A DNA stretch of 30,067 nucleotides, taken from MedAcidi-G1 sp002294285 (GTDB lineage Bacteria > Actinomycetota > Acidimicrobiia > Acidimicrobiales > MedAcidi-G1). The notes below the pieces were generated by a model. It was not told the DNA's origin. It worked only from the letters and a program-made list of their open reading frames with translations, and ran no database searches. Where the stretch lies: positions 1-30,067 of the forward strand of contig CAXEUY010000019.1 in assembly GCA_963999645.1 (NCBI GenBank), in the 5' to 3' direction. The position numbers and the translations under genes are program-made. Positions 14,998 through 22,068 of this stretch are shown in pieces; the first letter of the stretch is position 1; each line of letters opens with the position of its first letter.

Positions 14998-15059
14998 AAT
15001 TAACCAACAAATAGTTTCAACTTATAGCTAAATATTTAATTAACTGCGATGCTGGACTT

Positions 15060-15962
15060 ATGGAGAAAATCGCAGTAGTTGGTTCCGCTAATCTTGATTT
15101 GGTTGTTTCTGTAAACCACCTGCCTTCTCCAGGTGAAACAATTTTAGGAAGCAGTTTCGACAAAATTCCTGGTGGAAAAGGTGCCAATCAAGCGGTTGCT
15201 GCTTCAAAACTGGGGGGTCAAGTATCTTTTATTGGCTGTATAGGTTCTGACCAAGAGGGCAAGATAATCCGAGAAAATTTGGAAAATGCAAATGTTGATT
15301 GCGAATTTCTTTTCTCGTCTTCAAAAATGCCTACTGGAATTGCGATGATAGGAGTTGATAAAGATGGAAATAACTCAATAATTGTCAACCCGGGCGCAAA
15401 TAGTGATCTGTCCCATGAAAAGATTGACAAGGCTAGTGCTGCCTTGGAGTCAGCAAAAGTCGTTTTACTCCAGTTGGAAATACCAGTTTCATCTGTAGAA
15501 GCTGCTATTGATAGAGCAAAAGGAATCACAATCTTGAACCCTGCTCCTTCCACAAACCTTTCGAGCGGGCTATTAGAAAAAGTAGATGTTCTTATTCCTA
15601 ACCAAGTGGAGCTAGCACATCTGTCAAATAAAAAAACCTTTCATGACATTGATGAAGTTGAAGATGCGGCTAGCGGTCTTGGAGTCGAAACAGTAATTAC
15701 AACTTTAGGGAGCAAAGGGGCTTTAATTGTCTCAAATGGCGTTTCGGAGTTAGTCCCTTCACCAGCAGTTGAAAGTGTGGATACGACTGGTGCTGGTGAC
15801 TCATTCTGCGGTTCAGTGGCTGAATTGTTATCACGGGGCCTTGACCTGAGTGAAACCGTAAAACGTTCTGTTGTTGCAGCAGCCTTGTCAACTACGAAAC
15901 ATGGAGCGCAAAACTCAATGCCTGAAATCTCTGAAGTCGACTCTTTCTTGAAACAAATCTAA
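15060..15962 (+). CDS. rbsK: Ribokinase
   Basis: This PfkB-family sugar kinase phosphorylates ribose to ribose-5-phosphate using ATP. It is 300 aa. It begins AVVGSANLDLVVSV, has PGGKGANQAVAASKLG (37-52), NPAPS after the lid region, and VDTTGAGDSFCG with the catalytic base D247. The start lies six bases after GATGCT, a weak -10-like hexamer, with no Shine-Dalgarno. The nucleoside hydrolase nine bases downstream releases ribose and supports ribose as the substrate over other sugars. Confidence 0.92.
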   Translation: MEKIAVVGSANLDLVVSVNHLPSPGETILGSSFDKIPGGKGANQAVAASKLGGQVSFIGCIGSDQEGKIIRENLENANVDCEFLFSSSKMPTGIAMIGVDKDGNNSIIVNPGANSDLSHEKIDKASAALESAKVVLLQLEIPVSSVEAAIDRAKGITILNPAPSTNLSSGLLEKVDVLIPNQVELAHLSNKKTFHDIDEVEDAASGLGVETVITTLGSKGALIVSNGVSELVPSPAVESVDTTGAGDSFCGSVAELLSRGLDLSETVKRSVVAAALSTTKHGAQNSMPEISEVDSFLKQI

Positions 15963-15965
15963 AAT
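15960..15965 (+). promoter_or_regulatory. Candidate -10 of nucleoside hydrolase inside rbsK stop
   Basis: TAAAAT overlaps the rbsK stop codon and lies exactly six bases before the ATG of the nucleoside hydrolase gene. It is a near-consensus -10 in leaderless geometry, so the second gene may also be transcribed on its own. Confidence 0.5.
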
Positions 15966-15971
15966 TAACAT

Positions 15972-16913
15972 ATGACGTCAGAAGTAAAACCGAAAATCAT
16001 TCTCGACTGTGATCCTGGTGTCGATGATGCAATAGCTATCATTACGGCCAATAGATGGTCCGAGATCGTAGGTATTACTTCAGTCTCAGGAAATGTATCT
16101 ATTGAACACACAACTTCTAATGCCTTGAAAATGAAATCTCTTCTTAATATTGATGCACCTCTGCATTCTGGAGCTTCAAGACCTATTAAGGCTGAGCCTT
16201 TTCATGCTTCACACGTACACGGACAAACTGGTCTTGGAAACACGGATCTTCCAGAACCTAGCCACTCGCCTGACTCCGATGATGCCGTTAGTTTCATCTT
16301 AGAGAAAACGCGTGAAGAGGAAGGCATCCATCTAGTGCCGATAGGACCACTGACAAATATTGCACTGGCTATCGAAGCAGATCCTTCTCTTGTTGATCGA
16401 GTTGCATCAATAACTTTTATGGGAGGTGGTGCGGGAGTGGGAAACGTAACCGCAGCGGCTGAATTCAATGTTTTCGCTGATCCAGAAGCAGCTGATTTAG
16501 TCTTTAAATCAGGCGCACCGTTAAATATGATTGGATTGAACCTTACCCATCAAGTCTTAATGGGTTCAGAGCACGCTGATTACTGTTACGGATTAAATAC
16601 TTCAATAGGGAAAACAGCCGGAGATCTTCTTAATTTCAATGGAAGGACGCACGGAACTGATAAGGGGTCCAATCTTGGTGCAATGCACGACCCGTGCGCT
16701 GTTTTGGCCGTTACACATCCTGAGTTGTTTGTTAGCAAACCAAGATCTGTAGTAGTTGAGCTTGAGGGTTCTCATACTAGAGGTCAAACGTTAGTTGATG
16801 AACGAGAATGGGTTGAAGTGGAAAAAAACTGCAATGTGTTCTATGAGGTAGATTCAAAAAATGTAATTGAACTTATCCTTCAAGCGATTAGCGAGGCTAG
16901 TTCAGGTGGTTAA
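15972..16913 (+). CDS. Inosine-uridine preferring nucleoside hydrolase
   Basis: The protein hydrolyses the N-glycosidic bond of ribonucleosides to free base and ribose. It is 313 aa. The calcium-binding N-terminal motif is IILDCDPGVDDAIAI (D14, D18, D19), ITFMGGG lies near 150, EFNVFADPEAADLVF follows, and the C-terminal site MHDPCAVLAV has H239 and D240. These are the family's metal and catalytic positions. It lies nine bases after ribokinase, and together they form a nucleoside-ribose salvage pair. Its 3' end overlaps the convergent gene at 16897-17367 by 17 bases. The preferred base cannot be assigned. Confidence 0.93.
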   Translation: MTSEVKPKIILDCDPGVDDAIAIITANRWSEIVGITSVSGNVSIEHTTSNALKMKSLLNIDAPLHSGASRPIKAEPFHASHVHGQTGLGNTDLPEPSHSPDSDDAVSFILEKTREEEGIHLVPIGPLTNIALAIEADPSLVDRVASITFMGGGAGVGNVTAAAEFNVFADPEAADLVFKSGAPLNMIGLNLTHQVLMGSEHADYCYGLNTSIGKTAGDLLNFNGRTHGTDKGSNLGAMHDPCAVLAVTHPELFVSKPRSVVVELEGSHTRGQTLVDEREWVEVEKNCNVFYEVDSKNVIELILQAISEASSGG

Positions 16914-17367
16914 CTGAAACTACCCAGAATCTTTCCTGGGCGGCTAGGCAAAGTCTGTACGTAGCTTCCATCAGAAATGTTGATGCTGAGTTTGTGTCAA
17001 CCTCTGTCTTGTTTACTTCCCAAACAAAGCCGCGTTTTGGATGATCTTGCTTAAGTTGCCAGGTGGATGGAGCTTCGATTCCTTCATCACTTAGAATCGC
17101 ACTGGCATTCCTTCCTGCTCCGTGTGACAGTCCTATCGAGACCAGTTTCTCTCCGCCTTCAAAAACTAAAGTTCCAATTGGCACTTGAGGTCCTCTCGCT
17201 GAGAACCAACTGAACAAACCTGCGGTTTCTCCCCGTTTGTCATCTTCGACAAATGGTTCTATATTTATCCAACCGCTTACCGACAGCACCTTTTCAAATG
17301 CCGCGGTCAATTCATTTTTCTGACTTTCGGAAAGTTCAAGAATCTCGTATAAGTAGTTTTGTTTCAT
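16897..17367 (-). CDS. Conserved-looking protein of unknown function
   Basis: I do not recognise this 156-aa protein. It has no signal peptide, membrane helix or known catalytic motif. The visible features are a mixed alpha/beta pattern, the hydrophobic core SRGPQVPIGTL-like stretch GPQVPIGTLVFEGGEKLVSI, and an aromatic C-terminus. Its ATG overlaps the arsenate reductase stop in an ATGA arrangement (4 bases), which strongly supports translation coupled to that gene. Its end overlaps the nucleoside hydrolase on the other strand by 17 bases. Co-expression suggests, but does not prove, a link to the oxidoreductase genes upstream. Confidence 0.7.
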   Translation of the reverse strand: MKQNYLYEILELSESQKNELTAAFEKVLSVSGWINIEPFVEDDKRGETAGLFSWFSARGPQVPIGTLVFEGGEKLVSIGLSHGAGRNASAILSDEGIEAPSTWQLKQDHPKRGFVWEVNKTEVDTNSASTFLMEATYRLCLAAQERFWVVSVNHLN

Positions 17368-17774
17368 AGTTTTTCTTTTATGAGAAGGCGTACTTTTTGC
17401 TCTATTTGATTTCTGATTTCTCTGACTTCTTCCAGCTTTTGATTAGCCGGATCATCTAGTTGCCAATCCAAATAAGTCTTTCCTGGAAGTATCGGACAAG
17501 AGTCTCCACAACCCATCGTGATAACTACGTCGACCTCTTGCATTAAATTGTTGTCGAATCGCATTGGAATGTTTTCAGAAATGTCTATACCTACCTCCGC
17601 CATAGCCTCTACTGCTATAGGGTTTATTTCTTTTGCAGGTTCTGATCCAGCTGAAAAAACTTTTGTTCTGTCGCCAGATAAATGCTGCAACCAGCCTGCC
17701 GCCATTTGAGAACGTCCAGCGTTATGCACACACATGAAAAGAACGCTTAAAGCCTTTTCTGCGTTGTCGGGCAT
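17364..17774 (-). CDS. arsC: Arsenate reductase, low-molecular-weight phosphatase type
   Basis: This enzyme reduces arsenate to arsenite using a thiol relay. It is 136 aa. The P-loop is CVHNAGRSQ with the nucleophile C15 and R21. Two further Cys, C89 and C93 in TMGCGDSCP, could form the relay of thioredoxin-coupled ArsC. The general acid is D108 in LDDPA. Actinobacteria may use mycothiol instead, which normally does not need both relay Cys. No arsenite exporter or ArsR regulator is nearby. It lies two bases after the PNPOx-like gene and overlaps the following unknown gene by 4 bases, so it belongs to a mixed operon. Confidence 0.9.
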   Translation of the reverse strand: MPDNAEKALSVLFMCVHNAGRSQMAAGWLQHLSGDRTKVFSAGSEPAKEINPIAVEAMAEVGIDISENIPMRFDNNLMQEVDVVITMGCGDSCPILPGKTYLDWQLDDPANQKLEEVREIRNQIEQKVRLLIKEKL

Positions 17775-17776
17775 AC

Positions 17777-18313
17777 TTAATCGTTTTTTGGTGTTGCGGT
17801 TCGTGCTGCTCTTTCATCTTTACTTCTAATTAATTCAGGCGAGCGCGCCCACATCAGATCACCGTCGTAACTTAGTTTGTAGTCAGGTGTGAACTCTATG
17901 ATTACCCTTGCAGGAGAATCCAAAAAATCTCTGAATACACTTGCCTGCTTTTCATCTGGTCTTAGGAAAGCTGCGAATTCAGGATAGAACCAGTCTTTTG
18001 TTTCTCGGTCGTCATGCACCACACAGTTTCCTTTATATGTAATTGTTTTACCTCCACCCATCGAAGTGCCTGTGCTGTTGATGCAGACTGAGGCTCTAGG
18101 GAATCTTCTTATGGCTGAAATCCTGGCTCTTCGTTCTGCTGCAGTCATCCAAATTTTTCCATCTTTTGGCAAATAAGCCATTACTACGCCGAAAGCTTCT
18201 CCTTGTTTATTTGTCCACATGAAAACACATTCTCGGTTTGTGTTAACTAGCTGTGTTTCTAACTCTTCGCTCAAAGCGCAGTCAGTGAGGTCTTCGTAAT
18301 TATCTTCTGTCAT
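17777..18313 (-). CDS. Pyridoxamine 5'-phosphate oxidase-family flavin-binding protein
   Basis: This is a 178-aa split-barrel flavin or F420 binding protein. The core is VFMWTNKQGEAFGVVMAY followed by KIWMTAAERRARISAIRR and RASVCINSTGTSMGGGKTI, the pattern of actinobacterial PNPOx-like (PF01243) proteins annotated as F420- or FMN-dependent. True PdxH signatures are missing, so vitamin B6 synthesis is unlikely. The ATG lies six bases after TAGTTT with no Shine-Dalgarno, suggesting a leaderless transcript that then continues through arsC and the unknown gene. The substrate is unknown. Confidence 0.8.
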   Translation of the reverse strand: MTEDNYEDLTDCALSEELETQLVNTNRECVFMWTNKQGEAFGVVMAYLPKDGKIWMTAAERRARISAIRRFPRASVCINSTGTSMGGGKTITYKGNCVVHDDRETKDWFYPEFAAFLRPDEKQASVFRDFLDSPARVIIEFTPDYKLSYDGDLMWARSPELIRSKDERAARTATPKND

Positions 18314-18319
18314 GGTTTG

Positions 18320-18325
18320 AAACTA
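18320..18325 (-). promoter_or_regulatory. Candidate -10 of PNPOx-arsC operon, leaderless start
   Basis: On the minus strand TAGTTT is followed by CAAACC and then the ATG at 18313. It lies in the 43-base gap downstream of the D-aminoacylase gene and may start the three-gene operon. Confidence 0.45.
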
Positions 18326-18356
18326 GAGGAATCAATGTATTTAAGCAACCGCTCGG

Positions 18357-20033
18357 TTAATTTCTCAGCATTTTCCCGTTTAAGACTCCAGTATGTTTAC
18401 CGGACTCCATGAAAACTTCACCGTTTACGATTGTTGACGTGTATCCATTAGCTCGTTGTATAAATCTTCCAGCTCCTCCAGGAAAATCATTAACAATTTC
18501 TGGATACTCAAGAGACATGCCATTGAAATCTATGACGTTGATGTCAGCAAATGCGCCTTCCACCAGCCGGCCTCGATTTTTGATTCCAAAAAGATCTGCT
18601 GTGTCTGAAGTCATTCGACGAATTCCTTCTTCGAGACTGAACATGCCCTTCTCTTTCACCCAATAAGTCAGAAAGAAAGTTGGTTGACTCGCGTCCATTA
18701 TTTGCTTGGAGTGTGCTCCTGCATCGGCTAAACCAAGTGTCACATATGGTCGTTTTAACATTTCTGCTGCTTCTTCCATTTTTTGATTTAGAACAGGAAG
18801 AATGAAAAGGCGTTTACCACCCATTTCTAACGCCTCGTCGATCCATTGTTCCGCAATGGACACTCCCCTGATTTTTGCTTTGCCTCCTATACTCTCTTCA
18901 GGTTTAAGATCGTGCCTTACCGGATTTTCAGGGAGGGCGTAAAACTTCTCCCAGTCGTATGGAAATTTTTCTATTCTTTCTTCCGCTGAGTCAATTAATC
19001 TTTTTCGTAAATCAGGGTCTGACATTCGAGAAATTTTTTCCTCCAACGGAAGGTCGATCAGCTTAGACCATTCGTCAATGCGATCGAAGGGGGTTCTTGC
19101 ACTCAAACCAAAAAGGACACCTATATGTTTAGATGTCGTTTGCGGGTGGAGATCAGCTCCGAGTTTGTTTTCTTCTTCTACGAATTCCAAAATTTGAAGG
19201 TGCAACTCAGGAGCTATGTCCACTTGAGTTAATCCAAAAGTTAAGGGACACTCAGCTAATCGACTGATATCGCCGTACATTTTTATTTCGTTTCGGGAAT
19301 CGTCACCTCCTAACTTGGGAGCTGCTTCAAACACCGTGCCCTTGTGTCTTTTCATTACTTCGGCAAATGCCATAAGTTCGTCTTGCGCTGCAAAAGTACC
19401 TGGAACACAACGTCCGTCAGGAACTCTGTGGAGGAAAGTTCTCGAGGTTGAAAAACCAAGAGCGCCTGCTTCGAACGCTTCTTGAACCATGGGAACCATA
19501 TTCGCAATATCTTCTGACGTTGCAGGTGTCTCCTCTAACGAGCGTTCACCCATAGCAGCTAGACGAACGGCACAGTGTCCAACCATGCCGCCAACGTTTA
19601 CACCTTTCGGCAGAGTTTCAATTTCATCTAAATATTCACCGTATGTAGACCAGTTCCATGAAAGCCCAGTAAGGATGCTTTCTGCTGGGATATCTTCAAC
19701 CGATTCCATCATTTCAGCAAGGACTTTTGAACCACCTTTAGCAACAGGAGCAAAAGTTACTCCACAATTTCCCAAAACTACCGAAGTTACTCCGTGCCAA
19801 CATGAAGAACTAGCGATCGGGTCCCAAGCCAGCTGGGCGTCCAAATGGGTGTGCACATCTACGAAACCAGGGGTTACGATTTTGCCCTCAGCTTCTATTT
19901 CTTTTTTTCCTTTTTCTTCTACTTTTCCTATTTCAACTATTCGGTCGTCTTTCACTGCCACATCGGCTGTAAAAGCATGGGAGCCTGTTCCATCAATGAC
20001 AGAACCTCCTCTGATAACTAAATCAAATGTCAC
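18357..20033 (-). CDS. N-acyl-D-amino-acid deacylase-family amidohydrolase
   Basis: This is a metal-dependent amidohydrolase of the D-aminoacylase type, about 558 aa. The N-terminal strand MTFDLVIRGGSVIDGTG and VTPGFVDVHTHLD (HxH metal site) are classical. GNCGVTFAP contains the Cys that is a metal ligand in D-aminoacylase. GHCAVR and LADAGAHSKQIMD hold further metal-site residues, and the C-terminus VNGEVFMESGKHTGVLNGKMLR is typical. The frame is open to a TTG at 20051, but AAAGGA six bases before the GTG at 20033 marks the real start. It likely hydrolyses N-acylated amino acids or related amides; the exact substrate is open. The LLM oxidoreductase lies upstream. Confidence 0.88.
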   Translation of the reverse strand: MTFDLVIRGGSVIDGTGSHAFTADVAVKDDRIVEIGKVEEKGKKEIEAEGKIVTPGFVDVHTHLDAQLAWDPIASSSCWHGVTSVVLGNCGVTFAPVAKGGSKVLAEMMESVEDIPAESILTGLSWNWSTYGEYLDEIETLPKGVNVGGMVGHCAVRLAAMGERSLEETPATSEDIANMVPMVQEAFEAGALGFSTSRTFLHRVPDGRCVPGTFAAQDELMAFAEVMKRHKGTVFEAAPKLGGDDSRNEIKMYGDISRLAECPLTFGLTQVDIAPELHLQILEFVEEENKLGADLHPQTTSKHIGVLFGLSARTPFDRIDEWSKLIDLPLEEKISRMSDPDLRKRLIDSAEERIEKFPYDWEKFYALPENPVRHDLKPEESIGGKAKIRGVSIAEQWIDEALEMGGKRLFILPVLNQKMEEAAEMLKRPYVTLGLADAGAHSKQIMDASQPTFFLTYWVKEKGMFSLEEGIRRMTSDTADLFGIKNRGRLVEGAFADINVIDFNGMSLEYPEIVNDFPGGAGRFIQRANGYTSTIVNGEVFMESGKHTGVLNGKMLRN

Positions 20034-20079
20034 TTGTATTCCTTTGGTCAAAAAATCGTAGATTCATAAAGCCTCGCTC

Positions 20080-20913
20080 TTAAAAAAACTCCGTATAGCT
20101 GTCAAGAGTCTTTAATACTTCTTCTCTTGTTCCTGCAGGCACTCTCAAAATAACTTCGTTTACACCTAGTTCTTCAAAGTAACTGAGTTTTCCTCTTTCC
20201 GGAATTGTTCCAAATGGAATAATTGAAATTTCCGAGAAGTCCCTATCTTTGGAATCACAAATTTTTTTCAACTCTGCAAGTGATGCTTTCACACCTGAAC
20301 CCCCAATTGGCATCCATCCATTTCCAAATTCTGCAATATGGTTAAAAATTGTCGGACCAGAGGCTCCGCCTATCAAAACTCTTGGACCATTTTCTTGAAC
20401 TGGCTTCGGCCAAGTCCAACTTGGATCGAAATTCACAAATTTTCCATGGAATTCAGCTTCTTCTTTTGTCCAGAGTTCTTTTACTGCGAGCATCGTTTCA
20501 CGAACTCTTTCTCTACGCGTAGAAAACTCAACTCCGTGGTGCGACATTTCTTCACGATTCCATCCGTAACCGACACCCATCTCAAAACGGCCATTAGAAA
20601 TTGTGTCAAGAGTGGAGGTGCTTTTCGCGAGATTTATCGGATCATGTTGGGCTACGAGAAGAACTCCAGTTCCTAATCTGATTCTTGTGGTGACCGAAGC
20701 TGCTGCTGCTAGAGAAATTAGAGGGTCTGGCAATCTTGGATAATCTTCGGACGCTATTCCGCTAACGGCAGGAACTGGGGTTTTTTGACTTGAGGGTATG
20801 TGAGAGTGTTCAGGTATGAACACAGAACTAAAACCTCTTAGTTCTGCTTCAACTGCCAATTCTCGAATATCTATACACCAGTCAGTGAGGTGAATGGTTA
20901 TTCCTAAGTCCAT
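20080..20913 (-). CDS. LLM-class F420-dependent oxidoreductase
   Basis: This 277-aa protein is a luciferase-like TIM barrel, of the group annotated TIGR03619-like and usually F420-dependent. Visible motifs are FSSVFIPEHSH near 28, AAASVTTRIRLGTGVLLVAQ near 70-90, TLDTISNGRFEMGVGYGWNREEM near 101-125, and GPRVLIGGASGPTIFNHIAE with GNGWMPIG. Presence of such an enzyme supports an actinobacterial source. The start lies six bases after TATTCT with no ribosome site. The D-aminoacylase gene follows 46 bases after its stop (20079-20034), probably in one transcription unit. FMN is the alternative cofactor. Confidence 0.85.
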   Translation of the reverse strand: MDLGITIHLTDWCIDIRELAVEAELRGFSSVFIPEHSHIPSSQKTPVPAVSGIASEDYPRLPDPLISLAAAASVTTRIRLGTGVLLVAQHDPINLAKSTSTLDTISNGRFEMGVGYGWNREEMSHHGVEFSTRRERVRETMLAVKELWTKEEAEFHGKFVNFDPSWTWPKPVQENGPRVLIGGASGPTIFNHIAEFGNGWMPIGGSGVKASLAELKKICDSKDRDFSEISIIPFGTIPERGKLSYFEELGVNEVILRVPAGTREEVLKTLDSYTEFF

Positions 20914-20919
20914 TCATGA

Positions 20920-20925
20920 AGAATA
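20920..20925 (-). promoter_or_regulatory. Candidate -10 of LLM oxidoreductase, leaderless start
   Basis: On the minus strand TATTCT, then TCATGA, then the ATG at 20913. The region between this and the opposite GYD promoter is under 30 bases. Confidence 0.45.
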
Positions 20926-20952
20926 GGTGCGAATTGTGTCCAGTGGTAATTC

Positions 20953-20981
20953 TTGACAAGTCTTATATATATTTGCTTTTA
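20953..20981 (+). promoter_or_regulatory. Promoter of GYD-domain gene
   Basis: A consensus TTGACA at 20953-20958 is followed by an AT-rich spacer and a weak -10 (TTTTAA at 20977-20982, 18-base spacer). An AAGGAGA ribosome site at 20996-21002 precedes the ATG at 21006. This is a conventional leadered gene, unlike its neighbours. Confidence 0.5.
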
Positions 20982-21005
20982 ACTACTACTTGCAAAGGAG
21001 AGAAA

Positions 21006-21332
21006 ATGCCTCATTTTATGGTTAAAGGAAGCTATACAGCTGAGGGCTCTAAAGGGCTTTTAGGTGAAGGTGGCACACCTAGAATCGAACAAGCTAAATC
21101 ATTGATTGAATCTCAAGGCGGGAGCCTCGAATGTATGTATTTTTCCTATGGAGAAGACGACATAGTTGGAATATGTGAAATGCCAGACAATGCTTCAGCA
21201 GCTGCAGTGAGTTTGGCTGTTTCTTCAACAGGAGCATTGACTGTCAGTCTTACACCTCTCATTACAGCAGAAGAGATAGACGGTGCTTCTGAGAAGGCGA
21301 AAAATCTTGCTTATAGGCCGCCTGGTACCTGA
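21006..21332 (+). CDS. GYD domain-containing protein
   Basis: This 108-aa protein resembles the GYD family (PF08734), small ferredoxin-like-fold proteins of unknown function. It starts MPHFMVKGSYTAEGSKGLL, the middle ECMYFSYGEDDIVGICEMPD carries the family's Gly-(Glu/Tyr)-Asp stretch, and AVSLAVSSTGALTVSLTPLI follows. The frame is open to 20916, but a strong AAGGAGA four bases from the ATG at 21006 fixes the start. The sequence before it is the promoter. It is divergent from the LLM oxidoreductase and converges with the nitroreductase. Confidence 0.85.
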   Translation: MPHFMVKGSYTAEGSKGLLGEGGTPRIEQAKSLIESQGGSLECMYFSYGEDDIVGICEMPDNASAAAVSLAVSSTGALTVSLTPLITAEEIDGASEKAKNLAYRPPGT

Positions 21333-21368
21333 ATCTTTTAACTGAAAGAAAATAGCTTTAACACAATT

Positions 21369-21388
21369 TTTGATTTAAGAAAATCAAA
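21369..21388. terminator. AT-rich hairpin between converging genes
   Basis: A perfect 8-bp stem (TTTGATTT / AAATCAAA) with a 4-base loop lies after the GYD stop and overlaps the nitroreductase stop codon. The stem is all A/T except one pair, and the T-run is poor, so it is a tentative bidirectional terminator. Confidence 0.3.
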
Positions 21389-22052
21389 TCTTAAAAACGT
21401 CGCCTTTATATGAGTCGACTGTCGTGAATTCTTCAACAGCGCGCCTATTAAGGCGAGAAAGTTGTTGTACTGGTTTCCCTAGCGGAATCATCGCGGCTAT
21501 CGCATGGTCTTCCGGTAGGTCTAATAGTTCACGAACTGATTCTTCTTCCGGAACTACCGCTGTAGTTATTACGCCACCTAGTCCTTCATTTCTTGCGGCC
21601 ATGAGTATGTTCCACACAAGTGGATAAACAGAAGCTCCGGTGACTATCCCTATCCTGTTGAGGTCTTTGTCCATTGAGGCAACTTCAGAAAGATCAACGC
21701 TTACGATCAGAAGCAAGGGCACTTCATCCAACTTGTTGAACATTTCGAAATCATGTCCAGTTTTTGTTTCAATTTCTTGCAACGATATAGAAGACGGTTT
21801 GATGGTGTTATAGGGAACCTCTCCAGCTTTTTGTTGAGCGGCGTAAAGCAAAAGAACAGATTCGCATAGTTGACCTAATTTTCTTTTTTTCTCAGGGTCT
21901 TTAACCACAATTATGTGTGCCCCTTGACGGTTTCCTCCTGAAGGGGCAAAGCGTGCATTGTCTAGAATTCGGTGAATGACTTCATCTTCAATTTTTTCAT
22001 TTTTGAACTCTCGGCAAGCAAACGTTGTTCTCATTACTTCGAGTAGGTCCAT
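21384..22052 (-). CDS. Nitroreductase-family FMN oxidoreductase
   Basis: This NAD(P)H:FMN oxidoreductase-fold protein has about 222 aa from the ATG at 22052. It shows MRTTFACREFKNEKI, an NARFAPSGGNRQGAHIIVV flavin-binding segment, LLLIVSVDLS, and NEGLGGVITTAVVPEEE in the C-terminal half. The open frame runs upstream into the lipoprotein gene (to 22118), but the internal ATG gives the family N-terminus, removes the overlap and lies seven bases after TAGTAT. The electron acceptor is unknown. It follows the lipoprotein gene by 16 bases. Confidence 0.87.
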   Translation of the reverse strand: MDLLEVMRTTFACREFKNEKIEDEVIHRILDNARFAPSGGNRQGAHIIVVKDPEKKRKLGQLCESVLLLYAAQQKAGEVPYNTIKPSSISLQEIETKTGHDFEMFNKLDEVPLLLIVSVDLSEVASMDKDLNRIGIVTGASVYPLVWNILMAARNEGLGGVITTAVVPEEESVRELLDLPEDHAIAAMIPLGKPVQQLSRLNRRAVEEFTTVDSYKGDVFKI

Positions 22053-22068
22053 GAGGGAAATACTAAGA

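Noticed and set aside
15027..15038. TAAATATTTA palindrome upstream of ribokinase
   Set aside because: Ten A/T bases are expected by chance in this AT-rich gap; no second copy or regulator binding context.
19489..20061. 190-aa plus-strand ORF antisense to the D-aminoacylase gene
   Set aside because: The minus frame carries full amidohydrolase motifs; the antisense frame has a Ser/Pro/Thr-rich translation typical of shadows.
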